IMG/VR virus record: IMGVR_UViG_3300018476_000043
Coordinates: 1-24,450 of that record
Source: a virus
DNA: 24,450 nucleotides
Direction: 5' to 3' (one strand)
Part shown: piece by piece, positions 12,659 through 18,940 of the stretch
Layout of the letters: each line of letters opens with the position of its first letter
Numbering within the stretch: the first letter of the stretch is position 1
Position numbers and translations under genes: made by a program
Notes under the pieces: model-generated
Seen by the model: the letters and a program-made list of their open reading frames with translations, nothing else
The model's database searches: none
Told to the model about the DNA's origin: nothing

Positions 12659-13146
12659 GCGAACACTCCCGGCGCGAACCACACGAAGGGCTTCACGTCT
12701 TTGCGTAGGTAGAGCGGGTGGCTGGGGTGCCCGCCCTTGGTCAGCTTCAGCGCGTGGACCTCCACGCACGCGGCCCGCAGCCGTTGCCGCAAGGTGAGCG
12801 AGTCCCGCTCCCGGATGTTGGCGCCCCAGGCAGCCACGAACAGATCGGCCATGCCCGCCCAGTAGAGGACCGCATCGAGGTTGCCGGGCCCGACCGGATC
12901 GTCCACCTGCCAGAGCCCCTTCGGGTCGGTGGAGCGGAGCGCGTAGGCATTGACCTTCACGTACCGGGAGAAGCCCCAGGCCTGCGCGTAGCCGACCTCT
13001 CGCCGCACCGTGGCATCGTCCACGAAGGCGTCGGCCGTGCTCGGGTTGAGACCGCAGAACACGACCAGCTTGCCGGCGTCCGCCCACTGCCGGGTGAGCG
13101 TGGTCCGGTAGCGACCGCACTCACTGATGCAGGCGTCGCGCTTCAC
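12655..13146 (-). CDS. DUF1643-family protein, 163 aa
   Basis: All hallmarks of DUF1643 are readable in order: YRTTLTRQW (13-21), LNPSTAD (33-39), DDATVRR (43-49), WGFSRYVKVNAYALRSTDP (57-75), AAWGAN (105-110) and LTKGGHPSHPLYL (135-147). Length is typical for the family. DUF1643 proteins are common in phages and bacterial accessory regions. Their biochemical role is not established, although the conserved Asn, Asp, His and Gly suggest an enzyme active site. The start is GTG 13146 in a GTGA overlap. The family call is strong; the function is open. Confidence 0.85.
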   Translation of the reverse strand: MKRDACISECGRYRTTLTRQWADAGKLVVFCGLNPSTADAFVDDATVRREVGYAQAWGFSRYVKVNAYALRSTDPKGLWQVDDPVGPGNLDAVLYWAGMADLFVAAWGANIRERDSLTLRQRLRAACVEVHALKLTKGGHPSHPLYLRKDVKPFVWFAPGVFA

Positions 13147-13688
13147 GCTGCCGCCTCTTTGCTGGACGCGCCGGTGAGCGCGTCGATCTCCCGCTTCATC
13201 CAGGCCCCGAATGCCCCCACGTTGGGCGCCTTGTGCCAGGCGGCTCTCACCTCGATGAGGGTCTCCAGGCGAATCTCACCCCGCCGGTCGCGCGAGCGAG
13301 TGAGGTTCGCAGCCACCCGCGCCTGCTCGTCCCGCACCACGGTCCCGGGCGGGATGCCCTTGCGGGCGCGCTCCTCGCTCCGGTCGTTGTAGACCTTCTG
13401 CCGCTCGGCGCAGGTCGAGCAGGTGAGCATCCACTTGCCGCTCGGGTGCTTGCGATCCTGGTCGCGACCGCAGGCGCATTGTCCGGCGGCGTGGTGCCGC
13501 TGCTTGGCGAGCTTCTTCTTGCGGGCGCAGTACAGGTTGTGAGCCTTGCGCCGGGCGGCCTCTGCGGTCCGGGCCTCGACGATGACCCAGTCCGCGTCGC
13601 CTGGGCCGTCGATCTCGGTGACGCTCTCGAGCGCGCCCGCGTCGGTGAAGACGACCCGCCAGTAGCGGGGGGAGGACGCGCCGCTCAC
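13143..13688 (-). CDS. Hypothetical zinc-finger protein, 181 aa
   Basis: GTG start at 13688 (GTGA overlap). The N-terminal ~55 residues are alpha/beta (YWRVVFTDAG, DWVIVEARTAEAARRKAHNL). A very basic stretch (RKKKLAKQRHH, 56-66) then precedes a four-Cys site: C71, C73, C90 and C93 (QCACG, LTCSTC). The C-terminal half is helical and charged. A basic patch next to a zinc knuckle points to nucleic-acid binding. No family is recognised beyond that. Confidence 0.65.
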   Translation of the reverse strand: MSGASSPRYWRVVFTDAGALESVTEIDGPGDADWVIVEARTAEAARRKAHNLYCARKKKLAKQRHHAAGQCACGRDQDRKHPSGKWMLTCSTCAERQKVYNDRSEERARKGIPPGTVVRDEQARVAANLTRSRDRRGEIRLETLIEVRAAWHKAPNVGAFGAWMKREIDALTGASSKEAAA

Positions 13689-14371
13689 GTCTCCCCCTCC
13701 GACGTATCGCCCCGTTTACCGCCACCGAGCGGGGCCACCTCGGCATCACGGGGAGCAGTGGACCCCGGCTGTCCGATTGCTGCATCGGCATCAGCAGTGC
13801 GACTTGGCGACGGGACAAGTAGGGGAAACCCGTCTGCGCCTCGCACGGCGCGGTGAATGGGGCACGGGGTGCCGAGCAGCTGCTCGTACTCGCAGCCGCG
13901 GCAGGGCTCACCGTTGTTGGGGTTCGTCCAGCGGTAACCGTCCCGCTCGACGATGGTGTCTTCGGTCGTCTTGCACTCGCAGTCCACGCGCTCGGCGGGC
14001 TCGACGGGTTGCCAGAAGTGACGGGCTCCGCCGGGGTGGTGGTTGTCCTCCTCGAAGCCCTGAAGGCGGAACGCCTCTCGCGCGTGCCGGACATCGCGAT
14101 CTGTCGGGCGGCTGCCGAAGCGGGAGACCGACATGTGCCACTGCAGGATGTTCCGCCCGCTGCCGTCGGGGGCTTCGGCGAGACTGAGCGCGCTGATGAC
14201 GCTCACTGCCCCGCGTCGCCACATGCTCGCGGCGTGCGTCCCGCTGGCGAGAGTGCGCGGGGTGGGCAGCTGCATCCAGCCAGGCCCGGACGGGCGGCGT
14301 TCGGATAGTCGCCCGCCGGGGAGGTCAGCTCCCGGCGTGCTCGACAGAGGCCCCTGACCGGGCCGGCTCAT
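13685..14371 (-). CDS. Hypothetical phage protein with NHHPG motif and zinc cluster, 228 aa
   Basis: The core (about 50-125) has MWRRGAVSVISAL, QWHMSVSRFGSRPT and EEDNHHPGGARHFWQP, a set of conserved-looking residues that I associate with an unassigned phage family in which a His-Pro-Gly segment precedes a Phe-Trp. Further Cys/His pairs at 131/133, 157/160 and 170/173 (CEC, CRGC, CPIH) likely hold zinc. The first 45 residues and last 50 are Pro/Gly/Ser-rich and probably disordered. ATG at 14371 overlaps the integrase stop (ATGA), so it is the first gene co-translated after integrase. Function unknown. Confidence 0.65.
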   Translation of the reverse strand: MSRPGQGPLSSTPGADLPGGRLSERRPSGPGWMQLPTPRTLASGTHAASMWRRGAVSVISALSLAEAPDGSGRNILQWHMSVSRFGSRPTDRDVRHAREAFRLQGFEEDNHHPGGARHFWQPVEPAERVDCECKTTEDTIVERDGYRWTNPNNGEPCRGCEYEQLLGTPCPIHRAVRGADGFPLLVPSPSRTADADAAIGQPGSTAPRDAEVAPLGGGKRGDTSEGET

Positions 14372-16113
14372 TTGCTGCCCTCCCCATCGCGCTTGCGACG
14401 GGCAGCGTCCAGGCTCGACACGGCCGGCGCGGTCCGGTGCAGCTGCCGCCGGGCGAGCTCGGCCGTGCAGGCCAGCACCACGTCCCAGCGCTGGACCTTG
14501 GTGGCCTCTTCGACAGCGAAGACCAGGGCCCGGAGCGCCGCGTCCTCGGCAGTCTCCGGGAGAGCGGCTGCGAGGGCCTGCTCGACGGGGGAGTCGGACG
14601 CATGTAGGATAGGCGCCCCCGCGGCAGTGGAGCCGCCCGCCCCGGCCGTCTCAGCCCCCGCTGCTCTTTGGCCCGAAGTCGAAAAACCCGCTGGGCCAAG
14701 GGGTCCCTCCGGGGGTATTGAGGGGGTGTAGGTAACCGCCTGAGCGGGGTTTACGGGGTGTGAGTCGTCCCAGGGCAAATCGCACCGGTTTGTGAGAAGC
14801 GGGGTTTTGCTCGGCATTTGTACCACGTTGGCCCGAGCTTGGCCCGAGTCGTGGCTGGCGTCGTGACCCGCCGTCGAGAGCTCGCTGGCTCCCTTCATCC
14901 CGAGCGCGATGGCCATCGGGGCCCACCAGTGCAGGCCCTGCTTGCGGGCGTGCCGCACCCCGCGGTCGTACTTCTCCAGCACCTTCACGCTCTCGTGCCC
15001 GGACCGGTCCATGATCCACCGGTCGGGGAAGCCCAAGGCCCGGGCGAGGGTCACGAAGCTGGCCCGGAAGTCGTGGGTGGTGAACGGCCGCTCGCCCTCG
15101 GGGGTCTCATAGAGCTCCGGGCGGGTCAGCCCCGCCGCCTTCAGGTTCGGGTGGAGCTGGTGGTAGACGGTCATCCGCGTGAAGGCCTTGCCGGCAGGCG
15201 GCACGAACACCAGCACTGCGTCCGGGATCTGCAGGCGCCGCAGGCGCAGGGCCTCGAGCACATCAGGCTCGAGGTCCCAGTAGCGGGCCTTCTTGGTTTT
15301 GGTCCAGGCCTTGGCGACGCGGATCTTCCCCCGCTCGAGGTCGAGCGCTTCCCAGGTGTACTGGAGCACCTCCGAGATGCGGCCCCCGTGACGGTCCAGC
15401 CAGGCGTAGAGGAAGCGCTCCTCGAAGGTGATCCCGACGGCGGCCAGGAGCTGCTCATCCTCGTCGGGGTAGAACAGCTGGAACTGGTCGGTGTCCGTCT
15501 GCTTCGGCACCGAGACGTGGGGCACGTGCTCACAGAGCCGGAGCGGCTCGAGCGCGATGCGCATCACGTAGGAGAGTTCGCGGCAGTAGCGCATGCGCAC
15601 GTTCTGCTTGATGCCCTTCGGTATCAGGCGCTTGGCCTCGTCCACGTCGTCGCGGGTGATCGCATCGAAGGTCTTATCCCCGAGCACGGGGAAGAAGCAC
15701 GCCAGCTGGGTCCGTCGGGCGTTGCGCCCCTGCTCGGTGCGGTAGCGAATGTCGTCGGGGTGCAGCTCGTGGAGCGTGCCGTCGCAGAGGTCCTGGACCA
15801 CGCTGCGGAACGTGACGACTTTCTTCCGCGCTGCTGGCTCCGGCGAGAGCGCCTCCACCATGGCCTCGAGCGCGCGGAAGCCCCGCTCGGCTCTCGTGGC
15901 GCCGGCTTCCTCGAGGATGACCCGGGCCTCGGCATGCTTGCCGACTTCGCTCAGGCGCTTGGCCATCGCCTGCAGCCGGGCGAGGCGGTCCTTCGCTTGC
16001 GGCTCCTGGTCGTGCGGGACGTCGAGCGCGATCCACTCGTCGCGGCCGAGGTTCTCCCCGAAGCGGATGCGGCCGCCCCAGCCCTCGGCCTTTTTGCGGA
16101 GCCGGCTCGCCAT
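14368..16113 (-). CDS. int: Tyrosine-recombinase integrase with long C-terminal extension, 581 aa
   Basis: The catalytic set is complete: Arg245 (GGRISEVL), a Lys in the TKTKKARYW turn (~274-275), His347-x-x-Arg350 (THDFR), His373 (SGHES) and the nucleophile Tyr382 (EKYDRG). An arm/core-binding region precedes it (about 1-200). The core ends near 395 and is followed by ~190 extra residues: a Ser/Pro/Gly/Thr-rich linker (~410-505), then a helical segment (~505-565, SPVEQALAAALPETAED and beyond). Typical phage integrases end near 350-420. The linker DNA carries repeats that may be attP. ATG at 16113 shares one base with the preceding TAA. It would integrate and, with an excisionase, excise the phage. 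Confidence 0.9.
   Translation of the reverse strand: MASRLRKKAEGWGGRIRFGENLGRDEWIALDVPHDQEPQAKDRLARLQAMAKRLSEVGKHAEARVILEEAGATRAERGFRALEAMVEALSPEPAARKKVVTFRSVVQDLCDGTLHELHPDDIRYRTEQGRNARRTQLACFFPVLGDKTFDAITRDDVDEAKRLIPKGIKQNVRMRYCRELSYVMRIALEPLRLCEHVPHVSVPKQTDTDQFQLFYPDEDEQLLAAVGITFEERFLYAWLDRHGGRISEVLQYTWEALDLERGKIRVAKAWTKTKKARYWDLEPDVLEALRLRRLQIPDAVLVFVPPAGKAFTRMTVYHQLHPNLKAAGLTRPELYETPEGERPFTTHDFRASFVTLARALGFPDRWIMDRSGHESVKVLEKYDRGVRHARKQGLHWWAPMAIALGMKGASELSTAGHDASHDSGQARANVVQMPSKTPLLTNRCDLPWDDSHPVNPAQAVTYTPSIPPEGPLGPAGFSTSGQRAAGAETAGAGGSTAAGAPILHASDSPVEQALAAALPETAEDAALRALVFAVEEATKVQRWDVVLACTAELARRQLHRTAPAVSSLDAARRKRDGEGSK
14668..14848. other. Repeat-bearing segment within int; candidate attP/arm sites
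   Basis: TTGGCCCGA occurs at 14668-14676, 14828-14836 and 14839-14847; the last two are an 11-bp-spaced tandem of TTGGCCCGAG. A near copy, TTGGCCCAG, is inverted at 14691-14699. AGCGGGGTTT occurs twice between them (14743-14752, 14798-14807). The segment encodes the low-complexity linker of integrase. Clustered short direct and inverted repeats around a ~125-bp centre resemble an attachment site with arm-type sites, and myxophage Mx8 is known to carry attP inside its integrase gene. No core can be named. Confidence 0.4.
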
Positions 16114-16370
16114 TACCTGGCCTCCGGAGGCGCGGCCTTCAGCGCTTCGATACCAGCCTCGGTCACGATGAAGACCGTGTCTCCGCCGCTCAATTCGCCC
16201 GGCTTGCGTCCGACGCCCATCAAGCCCCGTGCGCAGAGCGCCTGGAGGGTCTCCCAGTCGGAGTGGCCCTCGCTGGCGCAGAAGTGATTGCGGTACGGCT
16301 TGCGCCCTGGCTTCGGGTATCCGAGCGAGTGATCGATCACGTGGCGCTCTTTGGCGGTCAGGCTCGCCAT
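16113..16370 (-). CDS. Small conserved-type phage protein, 85 aa
   Basis: Start at ATG 16370, sharing one base with the preceding TAA (TAATG). It opens LTAKERHVIDHSLGY and continues PYRNHFCASEGHSDWETLQA, CARGLM and ELSGGDTVFIVTEAGIEAL. This is a recognisable type of small phage protein in which a helical start, an RNHFxA segment and a C-terminal winged-helix-like 'VTEAGIEAL' end recur. It may be a small wHTH fold, but the function is unassigned. It sits directly before integrase and may be co-regulated with it. Confidence 0.7.
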   Translation of the reverse strand: MASLTAKERHVIDHSLGYPKPGRKPYRNHFCASEGHSDWETLQALCARGLMGVGRKPGELSGGDTVFIVTEAGIEALKAAPPEAR

Positions 16371-16741
16371 TACTTCACGCTCCGCAGCCGCCGTTTGACC
16401 CGCTCGATGGCCTCGGCCTCGGGAGATTCGGGCGGCAGCTGGACGGGCGGGCACTTGACCACCGTGGACGGCTTGCGGCCGACGCGCTCCAGCTCTTCGG
16501 CGATGGCGTCGGTGGTGAGCAGGAACCGGTCGCCCACGATCTTCGCCATCGGATCATGGGGGTCGGCGCCCAGCCGTCGACGCACCGCCGCGCAGTGCCG
16601 CCGCGCGCCCAGGATCGGGCTGCGCTTCTGGTCGCGCCACTCGTCGGAGGGGTGGGCCGCTGCGGCCATCTCTTCGCGGACGACCTTCCGCAAGAGGGTC
16701 TCCAGCCACATCTCGAACGGGCCGCTCATGGTGGCGCTCAT
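16370..16741 (-). CDS. Putative DNA-binding protein / excisionase candidate, 123 aa
   Basis: ATG at 16741 overlaps the preceding stop (ATGA); a second ATG at 16729 is possible. After a helical N-terminus (FEMWLETLLRKVVREEMAAA), residues ~45-90 (ARRHCAAVRRRLGADP, then IVGDRFLLTTDAIAEELERVG) have the look of a small winged helix-turn-helix with a 'GDRFLLT' wing, as in excisionase/MerR-like phage proteins. The C-terminus is basic (ERVKRRLRSVK). Its position two genes before integrase supports an excisionase role, but the assignment is tentative. Confidence 0.5.
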   Translation of the reverse strand: MSATMSGPFEMWLETLLRKVVREEMAAAAHPSDEWRDQKRSPILGARRHCAAVRRRLGADPHDPMAKIVGDRFLLTTDAIAEELERVGRKPSTVVKCPPVQLPPESPEAEAIERVKRRLRSVK

Positions 16742-16995
16742 TGTGCCACCCGCCCCGCTGCGTGGAGCCGGATAGCCCGGATCCGCCAGTGGGCGAGGGC
16801 CACCACCGGGCGCGTCGCGAGCATCATCTGCTCGAGCGAGGCCACGGCGGAAACGAGGTCAACTAGCGGGGCGGCGCGAAATCGGCCAACAAACCCGAGA
16901 AAGTTGTTTGGGGGGGGGGTTACTCCATGGTAGCGGACGAAATTCAGTCCGCTTTCGCGTAGTTGCCCCTGTTTCGCAACGCTTGTCGAGGTCAC
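16738..16995 (-). CDS. Possible small leader gene of the early operon, 30-85 aa, start uncertain
   Basis: An open frame from GTG 16995 ends in a TGA overlapping the next ATG. Third-position GC is poor over the first ~45 codons, which include a C10 tract (16910-16919 as G on the plus strand), and strong only after about codon 49. The likely real start is therefore GTG 16845 or ATG 16827, giving 30-36 residues (SLEQMMLATRPVVALAHWRI). The upstream part would be leader. The short product is basic with no family. Confidence 0.4.
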   Translation of the reverse strand: MTSTSVAKQGQLRESGLNFVRYHGVTPPPNNFLGFVGRFRAAPLVDLVSAVASLEQMMLATRPVVALAHWRIRAIRLHAAGRVAQ

Positions 16996-17155
16996 GTTAA
17001 CTCAGCCCTCCCTGGCGCCGCCCGCTGTGGGCCGCCTTGCTCGGGTGCTCCACATTGGCGCTGCCCCGGACCCGTCGTAGTGCACCGTTTCAACTACGTG
17101 GCGCAAGACTAAAACGCTACACTGGCCGCCACACTGAGTCAGTTTAGTACGCCCG

Positions 17156-17169
17156 TGTAGGCGCCTACA
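17156..17169. promoter_or_regulatory. Perfect 14-bp palindrome, putative operator
   Basis: TGTAGGCGCCTACA is perfectly self-complementary. It covers the expected transcription start just downstream of the leftward -10 candidate. A dimeric regulator such as the adjacent RHH protein is a natural candidate ligand. The sequence was not seen elsewhere in the window. Confidence 0.5.
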
Positions 17170-17197
17170 TGGTGCCACCGGTTGCGGCGAACGTCAA
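17169..17197 (-). promoter_or_regulatory. Leftward early promoter candidate
   Basis: Minus strand TTGACG (17197-17192), 17 bases, CACCAT (17174-17169). The -35 matches consensus at five of six positions; the -10 is weak (three of six). It would drive the early operon that includes integrase and replication genes. The palindrome lies at the expected start point and motif C lies immediately upstream of the -35. Confidence 0.4.
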
Positions 17198-17202
17198 CCC
17201 GG

Positions 17203-17215
17203 TGTACTGACAATG
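17203..17215 (+). promoter_or_regulatory. Operator-like motif, site C
   Basis: TGTACTGACAATG is identical to the left half of the palindrome at 6073-6093 and differs by one base from 4030-4042. It ends 11 bases before the GTG of the RHH regulator and abuts its AAGGG ribosome site, a position suited to autorepression. Unlike site B, its second half is not palindromic. Confidence 0.6.
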
Positions 17216-17226
17216 AAGGGCGCCCA

Positions 17227-17415
17227 GTGAGACGACTGACTACCGACGACCCGTCAACGATCAAAATGCAATTGCGGGTCACCCCGGAGGAGCGCGACGA
17301 GATCCGCGCGCTGGCACGGTATCTCCAGCTCTCGATGAGCGATCTCTTCCGCAAGCTGCTCGCCGAGGAGCGGCGACGGCTGATCGATCAGGGGCTCAGG
17401 CCACCGAGGAAGTGA
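17227..17415 (+). CDS. Ribbon-helix-helix (Arc/CopG-type) regulator, 62 aa
   Basis: The only plus-strand gene. The start is GTG 17227, six bases after a GAAGGG ribosome site; an in-frame TTG at 17182 has no such site. Residues ~10-50 fit a ribbon-helix-helix fold: strand TIKMQLRV, then TPEERDEIRALARYLQLSMS, then DLFRKLLAEERRRL. Such proteins are dimeric repressors that insert the strand in the major groove. Its gene faces the late operon and diverges from the early one, with an operator-like motif overlapping its own leader. It is therefore the best candidate for the switch regulator, although it could serve as an Arc-like modulator rather than the main repressor. Confidence 0.75.
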   Translation: MRRLTTDDPSTIKMQLRVTPEERDEIRALARYLQLSMSDLFRKLLAEERRRLIDQGLRPPRK

Positions 17416-17459
17416 TCGCCCGCGGTCTCGGGTGAACTACGTACGTCTCACCGCCGGGC
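17416..17459. terminator. Possible bidirectional terminator between convergent genes
   Basis: A nested imperfect inverted repeat lies between and over the two convergent stops (17415 and 17437): outer GCCCG (17418-17422) with CGGGC (17455-17459), inner GGTGA (17431-17435) with TCACC (17448-17452). There is no T-tract on either side, so a classic intrinsic terminator is not certain. Confidence 0.3.
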
Positions 17460-17640
17460 GCGCGTCGCGCTTCGGATCTGCTGCTGCTGGTGCAGCACGT
17501 CGCGACGGGGGAGCGGCTGCACCCCGGAGGGCGCCCTCTTTTCGCCAGAGCTTTCTCGCCCGGTCGTAGCCGTCCGCCCCGAGCTCGGCGGCGCTGACCC
17601 CCGTCTCCCAGACGAACCGGAGAAAGCGATACCAGCTCAT
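17437..17640 (-). CDS. Small basic hypothetical protein, 67 aa
   Basis: ATG at 17640 overlaps the endolysin stop (ATGA) and a TAG ends it at 17437. The N-terminus is aromatic (SWYRFLRFVW), followed by GYDRARKLWRKEGAL and a Pro/Ala/Arg-rich disordered tail. No membrane segment is long enough for a holin. It is the last gene of the late operon. No family is recognised; a lysis accessory role is only suggested by position. Confidence 0.6.
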   Translation of the reverse strand: MSWYRFLRFVWETGVSAAELGADGYDRARKLWRKEGALRGAAAPPSRRAAPAAADPKRDARPAVRRT

Positions 17641-18215
17641 GTCGTCTTGCCGGCGAGCGGGGTCAGCCCCGACCACACCCCGGGTAACGGCTGCCCCATG
17701 GGCGTGATGAAGTCGAGGCCCCCTCGGGGTCTCCATCCCGCTCTCACGCCGTCCTGCGAGTTGCCCTCGCAGGTGCTCACCCGATCGCCCCCGACGCCCG
17801 TCACGATGCCGGTGTGGCCCGTGCCGTCGGCACGCACGAAACACATCACGTCTCCGGGCAGCGGCGTCTCGGTGCGCGGGAACTTGGTCCGGAGCCGGGC
17901 GACGCTCGCCTCGGTGCAGCCGATGCCCGCGCCCCGGAGGATGGCGGAGACGAAGGCCGCGCACCAGGGGTTGCCGGGCTGGACCCCGCAGGCCCCGAGC
18001 CAGGCGTCGATCTCCGTGCCCCGGTTGACGCCCTCCTCCCGGAGGCCGACCCATTTCAAGGCGCCCAGCACCACGTCCTGGCGCCACTGGGGCAGGCTCT
18101 CGAGCGCCAGCGCCCAGGCCGTCTTGGGTCCCATCACGCCGTCGGGGTTGAGGCGCTGCCCGTCCGGGCCCACCCGGAGGCGCTGGAAGCCGACCAGGTC
18201 GACCGGGACCATCAT
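17637..18215 (-). CDS. Endolysin-like CHAP/NlpC-type cysteine peptidase, 192 aa
   Basis: Residues ~5-38 (VGFQRLRVGPDG, DGVMGPKTAWAL) resemble the end of a peptidoglycan-binding repeat. The catalytic part then shows Cys85 (NPWCAAFVSAIL), PLPGDVMCF (118-126), His134 (GTGHTGIVTG) and a polar residue near 150-152 (CEGNS), the Cys-His-Asn/Glu set of CHAP/TIGR02594-type amidases or endopeptidases. No signal peptide is present, so release needs a holin. ATG at 18215 overlaps the preceding stop; ATG 18212 is an equal alternative. Its location among spanin-like genes supports host lysis. Confidence 0.8.
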   Translation of the reverse strand: MMVPVDLVGFQRLRVGPDGQRLNPDGVMGPKTAWALALESLPQWRQDVVLGALKWVGLREEGVNRGTEIDAWLGACGVQPGNPWCAAFVSAILRGAGIGCTEASVARLRTKFPRTETPLPGDVMCFVRADGTGHTGIVTGVGGDRVSTCEGNSQDGVRAGWRPRGGLDFITPMGQPLPGVWSGLTPLAGKTT

Positions 18216-18628
18216 AGCCCGATCGCCTGGAGCAGCCCGTCCACCAGCCCCGGGAGCTCGCCCACCAGCTCGGTGGCCTCGGGCCACTGCTTGGCCGCAG
18301 CGCGCGCCGCAGCCCGGGCGGCGATCGCCACGACCGGCAGGAGCACCGCCCACTTGCCGAGGAACCGGGCGACCTTCGCCTTGCGCACCCGCACGCTCGG
18401 ACGGGTGGGAGGCGGCTCGGTGTCGGCCGTCTCGCTGTCGTTGGCGACCCGCAGCGCGGCGAGCTCGTCCCGCATCTCCTCGATGAGACGGTCGCGCGGA
18501 TCGGGCGGGAGCAGGCGCCCCTGCATCGGCACGCCGCCGCTCGGCGGGGTAGCGGTCAGGCGGAACGGCTCCGGCACCAGCGGCCGAGGCGGCAGCGGCG
18601 GCGGTCGGCTGCGCGGATCGTCCGGCAT
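18212..18628 (-). CDS. Single-membrane-segment protein of the lysis cassette, 138 aa
   Basis: ATG at 18628 lies two bases after the lipoprotein stop. The first ~35 residues are Pro/Arg-rich and disordered. A short acidic helix (RDRLIEEMRDELAALR) follows, then a basic stretch (RPSVRVRKAKVARFLGK) and one hydrophobic segment, WAVLLPVVAIAARAAA, near residues 92-107. A C-terminal amphipathic helix ends the protein. It lies directly before the endolysin, where holins or their regulators are usual, but one segment with a long soluble N-terminus is not a standard holin. Call it a membrane protein of unknown role. Confidence 0.6.
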   Translation of the reverse strand: MPDDPRSRPPPLPPRPLVPEPFRLTATPPSGGVPMQGRLLPPDPRDRLIEEMRDELAALRVANDSETADTEPPPTRPSVRVRKAKVARFLGKWAVLLPVVAIAARAAARAAAKQWPEATELVGELPGLVDGLLQAIGL

Positions 18629-18630
18629 CT

Positions 18631-18867
18631 CTACGGGGCTCCCGCGTCGGGCGTAGTCACCGGCGAGGCCGGAGGGGGGAGAGCGGCGGGTGCCTCGCAC
18701 GCGTTCAATCGGCCGACGAGATCTTCCAAGTCGTAGGGCGTGAGCTGCCCGGGATCGGCAGGCAAAAATGCCACAGCTTCCGCCCTGCACTGTACGAGCG
18801 CAGGCGTGCAGGCGGTGCTCACAACCACAGTCCCACCGAGTGCAACTAGCCAGGGGAGCTTGCGCAT
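18631..18867 (-). CDS. Small lipoprotein, o-spanin candidate, 78 aa
   Basis: Starting at ATG 18867, the N-terminus is a classic lipoprotein signal: basic RK, hydrophobic LPWLVALGGTVVV and a lipobox-like STAC with Cys20 as the lipidation site. The mature part is ~59 residues and ends Pro/Ala-rich (LPPPASPVTTPDAGAP), as in phage o-spanins. It follows an i-spanin-like gene. The position -3 Ser is not ideal for a lipobox. If correct it anchors in the outer membrane and, with the inner-membrane partner, disrupts the envelope after endolysin action. This would imply a Gram-negative host. Confidence 0.6.
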   Translation of the reverse strand: MRKLPWLVALGGTVVVSTACTPALVQCRAEAVAFLPADPGQLTPYDLEDLVGRLNACEAPAALPPPASPVTTPDAGAP

Positions 18868-18940
18868 GCACTTCAAGCTACGGGCGGCCCCCCAGGCCAA
18901 CCACGGCAGAATGACCCAACTCCACCCCTACGGGTGACGG

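Larger units (their letters stand above)
16996..17226. promoter_or_regulatory. Divergent control region between early operon and RHH regulator
   Basis: The only long non-coding stretch in the window. It holds an inverted repeat CGTAGT-11-ACTACG (17076-17098), a perfect 14-bp palindrome TGTAGGCGCCTACA (17156-17169), a leftward promoter candidate (17169-17197) and operator motif C (17203-17215) next to the ribosome site of the plus-strand regulator. It has lower GC than the flanks. The arrangement is that of a lysis/lysogeny or early switch. Confidence 0.6.

Noticed and set aside
12440-13120. 226-codon minus-strand frame
   Set aside because: Most of it overlaps the DUF1643 gene in another frame; only its last 72 codons (from GTG 12658) are coding-like and are annotated.
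14818-16287. Plus-strand open frame of 489 codons
   Set aside because: Lies opposite the integrase, whose full catalytic set is on the minus strand.
17637-18353. Longer endolysin frame starting at 18353
   Set aside because: The first 46 residues overlap the preceding membrane-protein gene and have shadow composition; the ATGA-coupled start at 18215 fits the motif layout.
18923-18936. Hairpin CACCC-CTAC-GGGTG as a terminator
   Set aside because: The stem is five pairs with no T-tract, and lysis genes continue downstream.
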